NCBI GenBank assembly: GCA_001295905.1
Contig: LJHT01000019.1
Location: 155,298 to 219,297 of the forward strand
Origin: a beta proteobacterium AAP51
GTDB taxonomy: Bacteria; Pseudomonadota; Gammaproteobacteria; Burkholderiales; Burkholderiaceae_C
Direction: 5' to 3'
Length of the DNA: 64,000 bases
Shown: positions 7,579 through 15,548 of the stretch, piece by piece
How the letters are laid out: each line of letters starts with the position of its first letter
How positions within the stretch are numbered: the stretch's first letter is position 1
Translations under genes and position numbers: made by a program
Notes under the pieces: generated by a model
Database searches by the model: none
Seen by the model: only the letters and a program-made list of their open reading frames with translations
What the model was told of the DNA's origin: nothing

Positions 7579-8592
7579 TCAAGGCAACAGATAGATGCGC
7601 GGGGCCTCGCCGCTGCCGCCGTTCACCGAGACTGTGCCGCGCGAGCAGAAGTAGCGGTCTTCCACGTTGCTCCACTTGCAGCGGTGGTCGGTGCCACCGT
7701 TGCTTGCGGGCACGCTGGTGGCGGTGGCGCGCAGCACCATCGCCAGGTCGATGACCGTGCCGGCGTTGAAGCGGCCCAGCGTCAGGTGCACGGTCTTCTT
7801 CGGCGTGGGCGAATTGATGGTCTGCGCGCTGGTGTCGTTGTTCAGGCCGCCGCTGGCCAGCGGCAGGTCTTCGTCGTTCGACGGAAAGCCCAGCGGGCTG
7901 CCGAATTCCTGCAGCACCACCACCTCGTGGCCGCTGCCGATCTTGTTCGGGTCGGTGGTGAAGCGGAGGGCCTCGGCCGCCCAGGCCGGGAAGCCGTTCA
8001 CCATCATTTCGGCGCGCAGCCGCGCACGCCAGCGCGCCCGGCCTTCGTCTTCGGTGGCGCCTTGCACCGAGACCGGCGGCACGGTGAAGCGCACCACCAC
8101 CTCGCGCCCGGCGGCGCCGGCCGGCACGGTGACGCGCGTGGTCCACGAGGCCGTGGCGTCGGCCATGAAGTCGCCATAGCCGGTGGCCACCAGGTAGGGG
8201 AAGCCGGCGCTGGTCATCGTGGCCCAGGTCTGGGCCAGGTCGCCGGTGGTGATGAAGTCCAGCAGCGCGTTGCTGGGCGGCATGGGCGGTGCCAGCGGCA
8301 CGCTGCTGTTCGGCGCGCCGCGGTACACCGAGGCGGTGCCGCCAGCCACTCTTTGCACGGCCAGCGTGGGCGTGGGCTTGTTGTGGGCCCGCGCCTGCGC
8401 GGCGGCGGCCATCGAGAAGGGGTGGCTGCTCGGGGCCAGGAAGGGCAGGCCGCCGAGTGCGGCGACTTCGGTGCTGTTCAGTTCACGCACCGGCAGCGGC
8501 GTGTCGGCCTGGGCCGGCGTGGTACTGCCCAGCAGGGCGGTGGCCAGCAGCAGCAAGCTGCCGAGGTAGAAGGGGAGTTGCTTGGGGTTCAT
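7579..8592 (-). CDS. Secreted protein of unknown function (pair member B)
   Basis: A 337-residue exported protein that I do not recognise. The signal peptide (LPFYLGSLLLLATALLGSTTPAQA) is followed by a Ser/Thr/Pro-rich, beta-strand-like sequence (WTTRVTVPAGAAGREVVVRFTVPPVSV; KTVHLTLGRFNAGTVIDLAMVLRATA) and a C-terminal pair of cysteines (HRCKW ... YFCSRG) that could form a disulphide. The ATG at 8592 has GGAGAACACG before it. It follows its partner at 8633-9670 by 40 bases on the same strand, with an almost identical ribosome binding site, so the two are probably one operon. The pattern resembles exported beta-sandwich proteins, but no family is evident. Confidence 0.72.
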   Translation of the reverse strand: MNPKQLPFYLGSLLLLATALLGSTTPAQADTPLPVRELNSTEVAALGGLPFLAPSSHPFSMAAAAQARAHNKPTPTLAVQRVAGGTASVYRGAPNSSVPLAPPMPPSNALLDFITTGDLAQTWATMTSAGFPYLVATGYGDFMADATASWTTRVTVPAGAAGREVVVRFTVPPVSVQGATEDEGRARWRARLRAEMMVNGFPAWAAEALRFTTDPNKIGSGHEVVVLQEFGSPLGFPSNDEDLPLASGGLNNDTSAQTINSPTPKKTVHLTLGRFNAGTVIDLAMVLRATATSVPASNGGTDHRCKWSNVEDRYFCSRGTVSVNGGSGEAPRIYLLP

Positions 8593-8632
8593 CGTGTTCT
8601 CCTGAATCGGTGCCGGGGGCTGGGTACGGGGT

Positions 8633-9670
8633 TCAGTGGGTGTAGACGCGCACGTCGGGCACGAAGCTCGTGAAGACCAAGGCGCCACCGCTGTTCACCA
8701 TCACCGACGGCAGGCTCAGCGCCTCGCGGCGGCTGTCGCAGCGCTGGATCTGCACGCCGTACTCGGTGTCGGTGTGGCAGGTGTCGGCGTTCGTGCGCAG
8801 GTCGCTGCGGAACACCAGCGAGACGCTGCGCGTCACGCCCGCGCTCAGGTTGCCCAGGTACAGGGTCACCTCGTCTTCGTCCAAGGGCGGGCCCCATTGC
8901 AGCTCGAGGTAGCTGGTGAAATTGGGCGACCAGCGTTGGGGTTTCAGCAGGTGCCGGGTGCCCGACCAAACGGGCAAGCCATCGGCGTACACGTCCACCG
9001 TCGAACGCGCCTGCACCTGCTTGGGCATCGTCGTCATCGGCTGGTAGCCGCTGGGCCCGCCCACGTAGTAGGCCTCCTGGCGGCTGTGCGTCGCCTTGGG
9101 CACGCGGAAGCGGAGGTAGTGCGCCTTCGTGGTGCTGGGCGTGATGCGGATGGTGATGCTCACCGTGGTGGCGCCGGCGCCGTCCTTCCAGGTCTGCACC
9201 TGCATCTGGCGCGAACCGGCCAGCACGGGCTGCCAGGCGTACTGCACGGCGGCGCGGCGCGCGACGCCGATGTTGCCGCCGTCCTGCTCCACGCCGGCCG
9301 GGGCGGCCGGCACGTCCAGGGTTTCGCTCACGCTGCCGGGGCCGACCAGGTTGCTGCCAAAGGCCACGGGCCAGGCCTGGGCGTCGTAGGGGCCGGGCGT
9401 CTGGGTGTAGCTGGTGGTGGCGCCTGCGCTGCTGACCAGCGCGTACTGGCAGGCGGCACTGCAGGTCTGAGACATGGCGCCGAAAGGGATGAGGGGCAGG
9501 CTCTGCGCCGTGCCGGTGACCAGGGCCGAGACGTTCAGCACCTGGGCGCTGGCTGGCGCGGTGGCCAGCAGGCCCAGCGTGGCCCAGAGGGTGACGGCGG
9601 CGGCCGCGGCTGTGCGGCGGCAGTGCCGGCGGCTTGCGGCAGCCGGCAGGGCAGGGACAATGGAAGGCAT
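8633..9670 (-). CDS. Secreted protein of unknown function (pair member A)
   Basis: A 345-residue exported protein that I do not recognise. The signal peptide is long (basic start ASRRHCRR, hydrophobic core, cleavage near APASAQ). The mature part is strand-rich (VSITIRITPSTTKAHYLRFRVP; DEDEVTLYLGNLSAGVTRSVSLVFRSD) with paired cysteines (QTCSAACQY; DTCHTDT ... QRCDS) consistent with disulphides in the periplasm or outside. AGGAGAACACACC precedes the ATG at 9670. It is the first gene of a two-gene unit and is divergent from the large ATPase/TPR regulator; a 14-bp-arm dyad lies in the 147-base gap between them. Function unknown; a surface or cell-envelope structural role is a guess. Confidence 0.72.
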   Translation of the reverse strand: MPSIVPALPAAASRRHCRRTAAAAAVTLWATLGLLATAPASAQVLNVSALVTGTAQSLPLIPFGAMSQTCSAACQYALVSSAGATTSYTQTPGPYDAQAWPVAFGSNLVGPGSVSETLDVPAAPAGVEQDGGNIGVARRAAVQYAWQPVLAGSRQMQVQTWKDGAGATTVSITIRITPSTTKAHYLRFRVPKATHSRQEAYYVGGPSGYQPMTTMPKQVQARSTVDVYADGLPVWSGTRHLLKPQRWSPNFTSYLELQWGPPLDEDEVTLYLGNLSAGVTRSVSLVFRSDLRTNADTCHTDTEYGVQIQRCDSRREALSLPSVMVNSGGALVFTSFVPDVRVYTH

Positions 9671-9743
9671 GGTGTGTTCTCCTCGGTGGTGGGCCCGTGT
9701 TTCGATGCAGCACCCGGGCAAGGGCATGGCAGGCAATCTAGGA

Positions 9744-9780
9744 AGCCGGGCGTTGCAGGCCTGTTGCAAGGCGCCCGGCT
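9744..9780. promoter_or_regulatory. Long dyad between the secreted-protein pair and the regulator
   Basis: Arms AGCCGGGCG+TTGCA (9744-9757) and TGCAA+GG+CGCCCGGCT (9765-9780) pair over 14 base pairs with one 2-base bulge and a 7-base loop. It sits in the divergent promoter region, so an operator for the adjacent regulator or a leader hairpin are both possible; which one is not decided by the sequence. Confidence 0.5.
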
Positions 9781-9817
9781 GCACCCGCGCCCCGGCGTGT
9801 GAACTAGGGGGGCGCTG

Positions 9818-12800
9818 ATGGGCGTGGGGCCGGTGCCTTCGCTGCCTGCCGGGCCCGGGCCGGGCGGCGAGGCCGTCCTCCCCGCCCCCGGCCTGCACCC
9901 CGGTCTGGACCCCGGCTCCGCCCCCGGCCTGACCCTGCAGCTGGCGGGCGTGCCGCAGCTGCGCCAGGGCCCGCAGGCCCTGGGCACCGGCACGCGCAAG
10001 GCCCTGGCCCTGGTGGTGATGGCGGTGCTGGAACCCGGCCTGCGGCGCGGCCGCGCGGCCGACCTGCTGTGGCCCGAGGCCGACCCCACCGACGCGCGCC
10101 GCAACCTGCGCCGCGACCTCTTCCGCCTGCGCCAGGCCGGCCTGGCCTTGCGTGACGAAGCCGGTGGCTGCCTGCACGTGGACGGCGTAGCGCTGGCCTG
10201 GCCGCGCCCTGCGCCCCTGCTGCCGCGCTGGCTGGACGGCCTGGACGACGTGGCCGGCCCCGAGTTCGCGCACTGGGTTTCGGCCGCGCGCGACGCGCTG
10301 CAGCGGCGCTGGCTGGCGCAGTTGCTGGAAGCCGCGCGCGCGCTCGAGCACCAGGGCGACACCGCCGCCGCGCTGCAGGCCTGGCAAGCCCTGCTGGCCG
10401 ATGGCGTGGCCGGCCCAGGCTGTGCCGAAGCCCAGGCGGCGGTGCAGCGGCTTGGGGGAGGCACCTTGCTTTTGCCCTATGCCGCGCCCGATGCACCCGC
10501 CCCGCCCGAGCCTGCCGCCCCCCACGGCGCCGCCCACGCCGCCCACGCCGCCCACGCCGGCCCCTACACCGGCCCCCACGCCAGCCCCGTCCCGCTGCCC
10601 TTCCTGGGCCGCGAAACCGAGCTGGCCGCGGTGCGCGCCCACCTCGCCCAGGGCCGCGTGGTGCTGGTAGACGGCAGCCCCGGCATCGGCAAGTCACGCC
10701 TGGCTTCGGAAGCTTTGGCCCCGCGGGGCGCCACGCTGGTGGTGCGCTGCCGGCCCGAAGACAGCGCCGCGCCCTATGCCAGCGCCCTGCGCGGGCTGCA
10801 GGCGGCGCGAGAAGCCGCGCCGCAGGCCGTGGTGCCCGCCTGGGCCCGGCGCGAGCTGGGCCTGCTGGTGCCCGAATGGCGCGGCCGCAACGCGCCGCCC
10901 GGCCCCGAGCTGCCCGAGCCGCCCCTGCTGCGCCGCGCCTACCGGGCGGCCTTGCAGGCCTGCACCAGCGGCAACTTCGACGGCCTGCTCATCGACGACT
11001 GGCAATGGGCCGACGACGCCAGCCGCGAGCTGTGGGAGTGGGCCGAAGCCCCCGCTGCCGCGCGCCTGCCTTGCGTCATCGTGCACCGCTCGGGCGAACT
11101 GCCGCCGGCCGCCCTGCAGCGCCGCCGCCGCTGGGTGGACGAGGGCCTGGCCGCCACCGTCACGCTGCGCCCGATGGACGAAGCCCAGGCCCTGGCGCTG
11201 CTGGAGGCCTTGGCACCGCGGCTGTCGCCTGGCGGCGGGCCGGCGCTGGCGGCCATCGTGGCGCGCTGTGCGGGCAACCCGCTGTTCATGATCGAGACCC
11301 TGCGCCACGGCGCCCCCGGCCAGGGCGCGCGGCCCGACCCTGCCGACGAAGACCCCGACACGACGCGCCTGCCGCCCAGCGTGCGCGACATCCTGCTGGC
11401 CCGCGCACGTGCGCTGGGCCCGGTGGTGCGCCGCGTGCTGGAAGCCGCCAGCTTGGCTGGCGAAGGGCTCTCGGCGCGCCTGCTGGCCACGGCCCTGGGC
11501 CTGGACGAACTGGCCGTGGCGCAGGCGCTGGAACACGCCGCCGCGGCCGAACTGCTGCTGGCCGATGCCCGCGGCCGCCACCGCTACGCGCACGATCTCT
11601 ACGCCCAGGCGGTGGCCGAGAGCCTCTCGCCCGTGCGCCGCGCCGCGCTGCACGGCCAGCTGGCCCAGGCACTGGCCCCGCTGGGCGAAGAACCCAGCCG
11701 CGTGGCCTGGCACCTGGCGCAGGCCGGCCACCCCGCCGAGGCTGCCGCCTGGCAGCTGCGCGCGGCCCAGGTGGCGCTGGCGCGCGGGGCCTGGCCCGCC
11801 GCGCTGGCCGCCGGCCAGGCCGTGCTGCAGGCCAGCACCGAGGCGGCCGAACGTGTGCAGGCGCGCCTCTTGATGGCCCAGGCCAGCCGCCGGCAGGTGG
11901 ACCCTGTCGCAGCTGAAGCCCACCTCGATGCCGCCTGGCCCGACGCCGTGCGCGCCGGGCCCGCGCTGGTGGCCGAACTCAGCCTGGCCCGGGCCGAGCT
12001 GCACATGGCTACCAGCCGTGCGCCGCTGGCACTGGAAGCCCTGGCCGCGCTGGAAACCGACCCGGCGCTCAACGAAGCGCAGCAGCGCCAGCTGCTGCAG
12101 CTGCGCGCCACGGCCCTGGGCTACCTGGGCCGGCACCAGGAAGCCTTGCCGCAGCTTCAGCGGCTGCTGCAGCAGCTGCCGCCCTCGGCGCTGGCCGAAC
12201 AGCTGCAGGTGACGCACGCGCTGGCCCGCAACGCCTACTGGGCCGGGCAGCTGGACGATTCACGCCGCCATGTCGAAGCGGCGCTGGCACTGGCGCGGCG
12301 CATCGACGACGAGGTGTCCATGGCCCGCTGCCTGCACCGCCTGGGCGCGCTGGACCGCGAGCGGGGCGAGGTGGCCCGGGCCGACGAGCACCTGCGTGAA
12401 GCGGCCGAACTGGCGCGGCGGGCCGGCCACATCGAGGTGCTGCGTTCGGCGCTCAGCACGCGCGCCACCATCTACCTGGACACGCTGCGGCTGGCAGAAG
12501 CCGAAGCGCTGATCAGCGAAGGCGAGCAGGCCGCGCCCTTCTGGGAAACGCCCGATCTCGAAGACGTGTTCGACGAAAGGCGCTTCCGCCTGCATTACCT
12601 GCGCGGCGACGTGGCCGGCGCGCGGCTCATTGCCGAGCGCAGCCTGGCGCGCCATGGCGGCGGCAGCCTGCACTCGCACCTGGGCGCCCTGCTGCAGGCC
12701 ACGCGCCTGGCCCTGGCCACCGGCGACCTGCCGCGCGCCCGCCAGCTGACGGACGAGGCCCTCGGCCTGCACGCCGCCGCCGGGGCTGATTCACTGGGCG

Positions 12801-13234
12801 GCCGTGAACTGGAAGCCCTGGCCGTGGAACTGCTGCAGGCCGAGGGCCAGGCCGCACAGGCCTGTGCCGCCGCCGAAGCCTGGCTGGCCGCCAGCGGCGC
12901 GCGGCGCGTGGAAGAGCACGCACGCCTGCTGGCCGCTGCCGCCCAGGCCGCCCTGGACCTGCAGGCCCCGGCCCAGGCCGCCGCCTGGCTGACCCAGGCC
13001 CGGGCCTTGCCGGTGGTGGCCCTTGAGATCGAAGCCGTGCTGCTGCAGGCCCGGCTGCGCCTGGCCGCCGGCCACCCGGCGCAGGCCGAACCCCTGAGCG
13101 CCGTGCTGGCGCAGGCCGAACCGCTGAGCGCTGTGCTGGCGCAGGCGCGGGCCTGGCTGGCGCGCCGCGAGCTGCCGGTGCTGGAAGCCGCGCGTCTGCG
13201 CCAGGTGCTGCAGGGCCTGGGCCAGCCGGCCTGA
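9818..13234 (+). CDS. Large ATPase/TPR transcriptional regulator (SARP/BTAD-like N-terminus)
   Basis: A 1138-residue one-component regulator. Residues about 40-120 resemble a SARP winged helix (RKALALVVMAVLEPGLRRGRAADLLW ... RRNLRRDLFRLRQAGL), followed by a bacterial-activation-like helical region (about 130-200), a Pro/Ala/His-rich linker, a STAND/AAA-type ATPase with Walker A GSPGIGKS at 286-293 and Walker B region GLLIDDWQWADD at 389-400, and a long TPR-type helical repeat region from about 600 to the end. It would switch genes on an ATP-dependent conformational signal. The divergent secreted-protein pair is the likely target. Oddities: three perfect 9-base repeats in the linker and a near-perfect 30-base tandem duplication near the C-terminus. 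Confidence 0.82.
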   Translation: MGVGPVPSLPAGPGPGGEAVLPAPGLHPGLDPGSAPGLTLQLAGVPQLRQGPQALGTGTRKALALVVMAVLEPGLRRGRAADLLWPEADPTDARRNLRRDLFRLRQAGLALRDEAGGCLHVDGVALAWPRPAPLLPRWLDGLDDVAGPEFAHWVSAARDALQRRWLAQLLEAARALEHQGDTAAALQAWQALLADGVAGPGCAEAQAAVQRLGGGTLLLPYAAPDAPAPPEPAAPHGAAHAAHAAHAGPYTGPHASPVPLPFLGRETELAAVRAHLAQGRVVLVDGSPGIGKSRLASEALAPRGATLVVRCRPEDSAAPYASALRGLQAAREAAPQAVVPAWARRELGLLVPEWRGRNAPPGPELPEPPLLRRAYRAALQACTSGNFDGLLIDDWQWADDASRELWEWAEAPAAARLPCVIVHRSGELPPAALQRRRRWVDEGLAATVTLRPMDEAQALALLEALAPRLSPGGGPALAAIVARCAGNPLFMIETLRHGAPGQGARPDPADEDPDTTRLPPSVRDILLARARALGPVVRRVLEAASLAGEGLSARLLATALGLDELAVAQALEHAAAAELLLADARGRHRYAHDLYAQAVAESLSPVRRAALHGQLAQALAPLGEEPSRVAWHLAQAGHPAEAAAWQLRAAQVALARGAWPAALAAGQAVLQASTEAAERVQARLLMAQASRRQVDPVAAEAHLDAAWPDAVRAGPALVAELSLARAELHMATSRAPLALEALAALETDPALNEAQQRQLLQLRATALGYLGRHQEALPQLQRLLQQLPPSALAEQLQVTHALARNAYWAGQLDDSRRHVEAALALARRIDDEVSMARCLHRLGALDRERGEVARADEHLREAAELARRAGHIEVLRSALSTRATIYLDTLRLAEAEALISEGEQAAPFWETPDLEDVFDERRFRLHYLRGDVAGARLIAERSLARHGGGSLHSHLGALLQATRLALATGDLPRARQLTDEALGLHAAAGADSLGGRELEALAVELLQAEGQAAQACAAAEAWLAASGARRVEEHARLLAAAAQAALDLQAPAQAAAWLTQARALPVVALEIEAVLLQARLRLAAGHPAQAEPLSAVLAQAEPLSAVLAQARAWLARRELPVLEAARLRQVLQGLGQPA
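10532..10558. repeat. 9-bp tandem repeat, three copies
   Basis: Three exact copies of GCCCACGCC inside the regulator gene encode Ala-His-Ala repeats in the linker between the SARP-like part and the ATPase. Being a multiple of three, copy changes would keep the frame. Confidence 0.85.
13079..13138. repeat. 30-bp tandem duplication, two copies
   Basis: Two 30-base units with two mismatches encode AQAEPLSAVL twice in the C-terminal helical region of the large regulator, a recent in-frame duplication of one helix-sized unit. Confidence 0.85.
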
Positions 13235-13302
13235 GGCTGCTGCAGCAGCGTCGGCAGCCCGCGCGCGCTGCCGGGCTCTGTTGCCGCGCTCAGTTGCGGC
13301 GC

Positions 13303-14292
13303 TCAGTTCCGGCGCTTGTACAGCCCGGACAGCTGGAACTGCGAGTCGCGCACCGGCGCCACTTCGTAGCGGCGCACCTCGTGCGTGATGGAGAACAGCG
13401 GCGCGCCGGCGGGGGCGCCCAGCACGCGCGCCATCGGGCCCAGGCCCATGCCGCCGCAGGCGTTGCCGCGCACGTCCCAGCTGAGCGTGGTGCGCACGGG
13501 CTGGCCGCTCACCTGGGCGAGGTCGCGCTCCAGGTCGAAGAGTGCGTTGCGGTCTTCGGCCTTCAGGGCCTCGGCCATCAGGCTGTCGACCAGCTCGCGC
13601 AGTTCCACCGGCACGCGGCGCACCGCGGTGGCGCGGAGGGCCCGTTCGGCATCGGCCTGGTAGCGCTTTTCGATCTCGTGCGCCGCCCGCATGGCCTCGG
13701 TGGCCGGCACCGTCCACAGTTGCGCGCTCAGCGTGCTGGTGCTGCGGCGCTGGGCGCGGTCTTCCAGAACCAGCGTGAGCTCGGCCACCCACTGCTCGGC
13801 GTTCCACTGGCTCACCTGCTGGCGCGCGCCGGTGTTGCGCACCTGCACGTCGCGGCTGACCACGCGCATCGTGCAGCCCTTCTCCAGCCCGCTGTCGCGG
13901 GCAGCCTGGCGCGCTTCCTCCTTCTCCTTCGGGCTGGGCGGGCAACCGTCCAGCGGGCAATCGCGGTACTCGCTGCGGTTCACGTCGATGAGCCACAGGC
14001 GCTGCAGGTCCAGGCGCGTGAGCTGCACGCGGTTTTCACCGGGCACGAGCAGCCGGCTCATGGTGCCGGTGCCGCGCAGCGTGTTCTGCTCGCGCTGCAT
14101 GTCGGCGCGCGTGAACACCGTGACGCTGCCTTCGAAAGGCGCCAGCCCGTTCAGGCCCGTGCTGCTGTAGACCGATTCCTGAACCGCCGTGGGGCGTTCG
14201 GGCGTCTTGTCTTCCGCCATGCGGGCCAGTTCCGGTGAGGTCTTGCAGGCCGCCAGCAGGGCGGTGGCCAGCACCAGGGGCAGGTAACGCAT
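13303..14292 (-). CDS. Putative lipoprotein of unknown function
   Basis: A 329-residue protein with a clear lipoprotein signal (MRYLPLVLATALLAAC, lipid-bearing Cys16). After it comes a hydrophilic, mixed alpha/beta protein with four further cysteines (YRDCPLDGCPP; EKGCTMRV; GNACGGMG) and a charged helix (ERALRATAVRRVPVELRELVDSLMAEALKAEDRNALFDLERD). I do not recognise a family. It ends 68 bases from the large regulator's stop, convergent with it, and is followed in its own direction by no gene on the same strand, so it appears to stand alone. Confidence 0.72.
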   Translation of the reverse strand: MRYLPLVLATALLAACKTSPELARMAEDKTPERPTAVQESVYSSTGLNGLAPFEGSVTVFTRADMQREQNTLRGTGTMSRLLVPGENRVQLTRLDLQRLWLIDVNRSEYRDCPLDGCPPSPKEKEEARQAARDSGLEKGCTMRVVSRDVQVRNTGARQQVSQWNAEQWVAELTLVLEDRAQRRSTSTLSAQLWTVPATEAMRAAHEIEKRYQADAERALRATAVRRVPVELRELVDSLMAEALKAEDRNALFDLERDLAQVSGQPVRTTLSWDVRGNACGGMGLGPMARVLGAPAGAPLFSITHEVRRYEVAPVRDSQFQLSGLYKRRN

Positions 14293-14403
14293 GCGAAGGT
14301 CCTTTCAGCGTTGCAGGGTCTCAGGGTCTCGGCATCTCCGTCATCCGGTCACAGACGCTGTGTCGCCATCGGTCCACCAGCCTTCGTTCGGTCTCGCGTT
14401 CGT

Positions 14404-15504
14404 TCAGCCCAGGGCCGCCGCTCGCCGCGCGACGACGGGCGCCAGTTCGCCGCGCGCGCGCCGCAGCAGTTCTTCGGTGCTGGGCCAGTCGATGCACGCG
14501 TCGGTGACGCTGACGCCGTAGCGCAGCTGCGAGAGGTCGGCCGGTATCGGCTGGTTGCCGGCGCCCAGGTGGCTTTCCAGCATCATGCCGACGATGCTGT
14601 TGGCCCCTTCCTTGATCTGGTGAACGCCGTCCATGAACACCAGCGGCTGCAGGCTCGGGTCTTTCAGCGAATTGGCGTGCGAGCAGTCGATGACGATGTT
14701 CGCCTCCACCTTCGCGCGCTGCATCTCGCGTTCGGCCAGGCGCACGCTCACGCTGTCGTAGTTGGGCCGGCCGCTGCCGCCGCGCAGCACCAGGTGGCCC
14801 CAGCGGTTGCCGCGCGTGCGCACGATGGCCGTGCGCCCTTCGCCGTTGATGCCCAGGAAGCTGTGCGGGTGCTGCGCCGAGCGTATGGCGTTCAGCGCCA
14901 CCTCCAGCCCGCCATCGGTGCCGTTCTTGAAGCCCACGGGCGTGGACAGGCCGCTGGCCATCTCGCGGTGGGTCTGTGATTCGGTGGTGCGCGCGCCGAT
15001 GGCGTACCAGCTCACCAGGTCGGCCAGGTACTGCGGCGACAGCGGGTCCAGCGCTTCGGAACCCGTGGGCAGCCCCAGTTCGGCCAGCTGCGCCAGCAGC
15101 CGCCGCGCGGCGACGATGCCTTCTTCGATGTGGAAGGAATCGTCCATGCGCGGGTCGTTGATGTAGCCCTTCCAGCCGGTGACGGTGCGCGGCTTCTCGA
15201 AGTACACGCGCATCACGATGAACAGCGTGTCGGCCAGTTCGTCGGCCAGGCGCTTCAGGCGCTGCGCGTAGTCCAGCGCGGCCTCGGGGTCGTGGATGGA
15301 GCAGGGGCCCACCACCACGAAGGGCCGCGGGTCGCGGCGCTGCAGGATGGCCTGCAGCGTGGCGCGGCCGGCCGCCACCGTGGCCGCGGCGGTGGCCGTC
15401 AGGGGCACCGTCTCGTGCACGGCCGCCGGGGTGGGCATGGGGTCCAGCGCCGCGACGTTCAGGTTTTCCAGGGTGGGGGTGGGCGTCGTCATGGGCGGCT
15501 TCAT
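14404..15504 (-). CDS. aroG: 3-deoxy-7-phosphoheptulonate (DAHP) synthase, class I
   Basis: The first enzyme of the shikimate pathway, joining phosphoenolpyruvate and erythrose 4-phosphate. The 366-residue protein has the AroFGH signature: GPCSIHDPEAALDYA, VMRVYFEKPRTVTGWKGYINDP, a metal/PEP-binding KNGTDG, the IVDCSHANS-type motif (here VIDCSHANS) and the ACIDW end motif. Length fits the feedback-regulated AroF/G/H type; which aromatic amino acid inhibits it cannot be read from the sequence, so the symbol stands for the family. A second in-frame ATG at 15492 is also possible; neither has a strong ribosome binding site. It runs in the same direction as the antiporter gene upstream of it, which ends or begins 44 bases away. 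Confidence 0.93.
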   Translation of the reverse strand: MKPPMTTPTPTLENLNVAALDPMPTPAAVHETVPLTATAAATVAAGRATLQAILQRRDPRPFVVVGPCSIHDPEAALDYAQRLKRLADELADTLFIVMRVYFEKPRTVTGWKGYINDPRMDDSFHIEEGIVAARRLLAQLAELGLPTGSEALDPLSPQYLADLVSWYAIGARTTESQTHREMASGLSTPVGFKNGTDGGLEVALNAIRSAQHPHSFLGINGEGRTAIVRTRGNRWGHLVLRGGSGRPNYDSVSVRLAEREMQRAKVEANIVIDCSHANSLKDPSLQPLVFMDGVHQIKEGANSIVGMMLESHLGAGNQPIPADLSQLRYGVSVTDACIDWPSTEELLRRARGELAPVVARRAAALG

Positions 15505-15548
15505 GAAGGGCTTCGAAAGAGTGCGGTTCGAGGGTGTCGGGGTGGCGT

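Noticed and set aside
10532..10558. Short tandem repeats considered as a CRISPR array
   Set aside because: Units are 9-12 bases, contiguous without spacers and inside reading frames; they are coding microsatellites.
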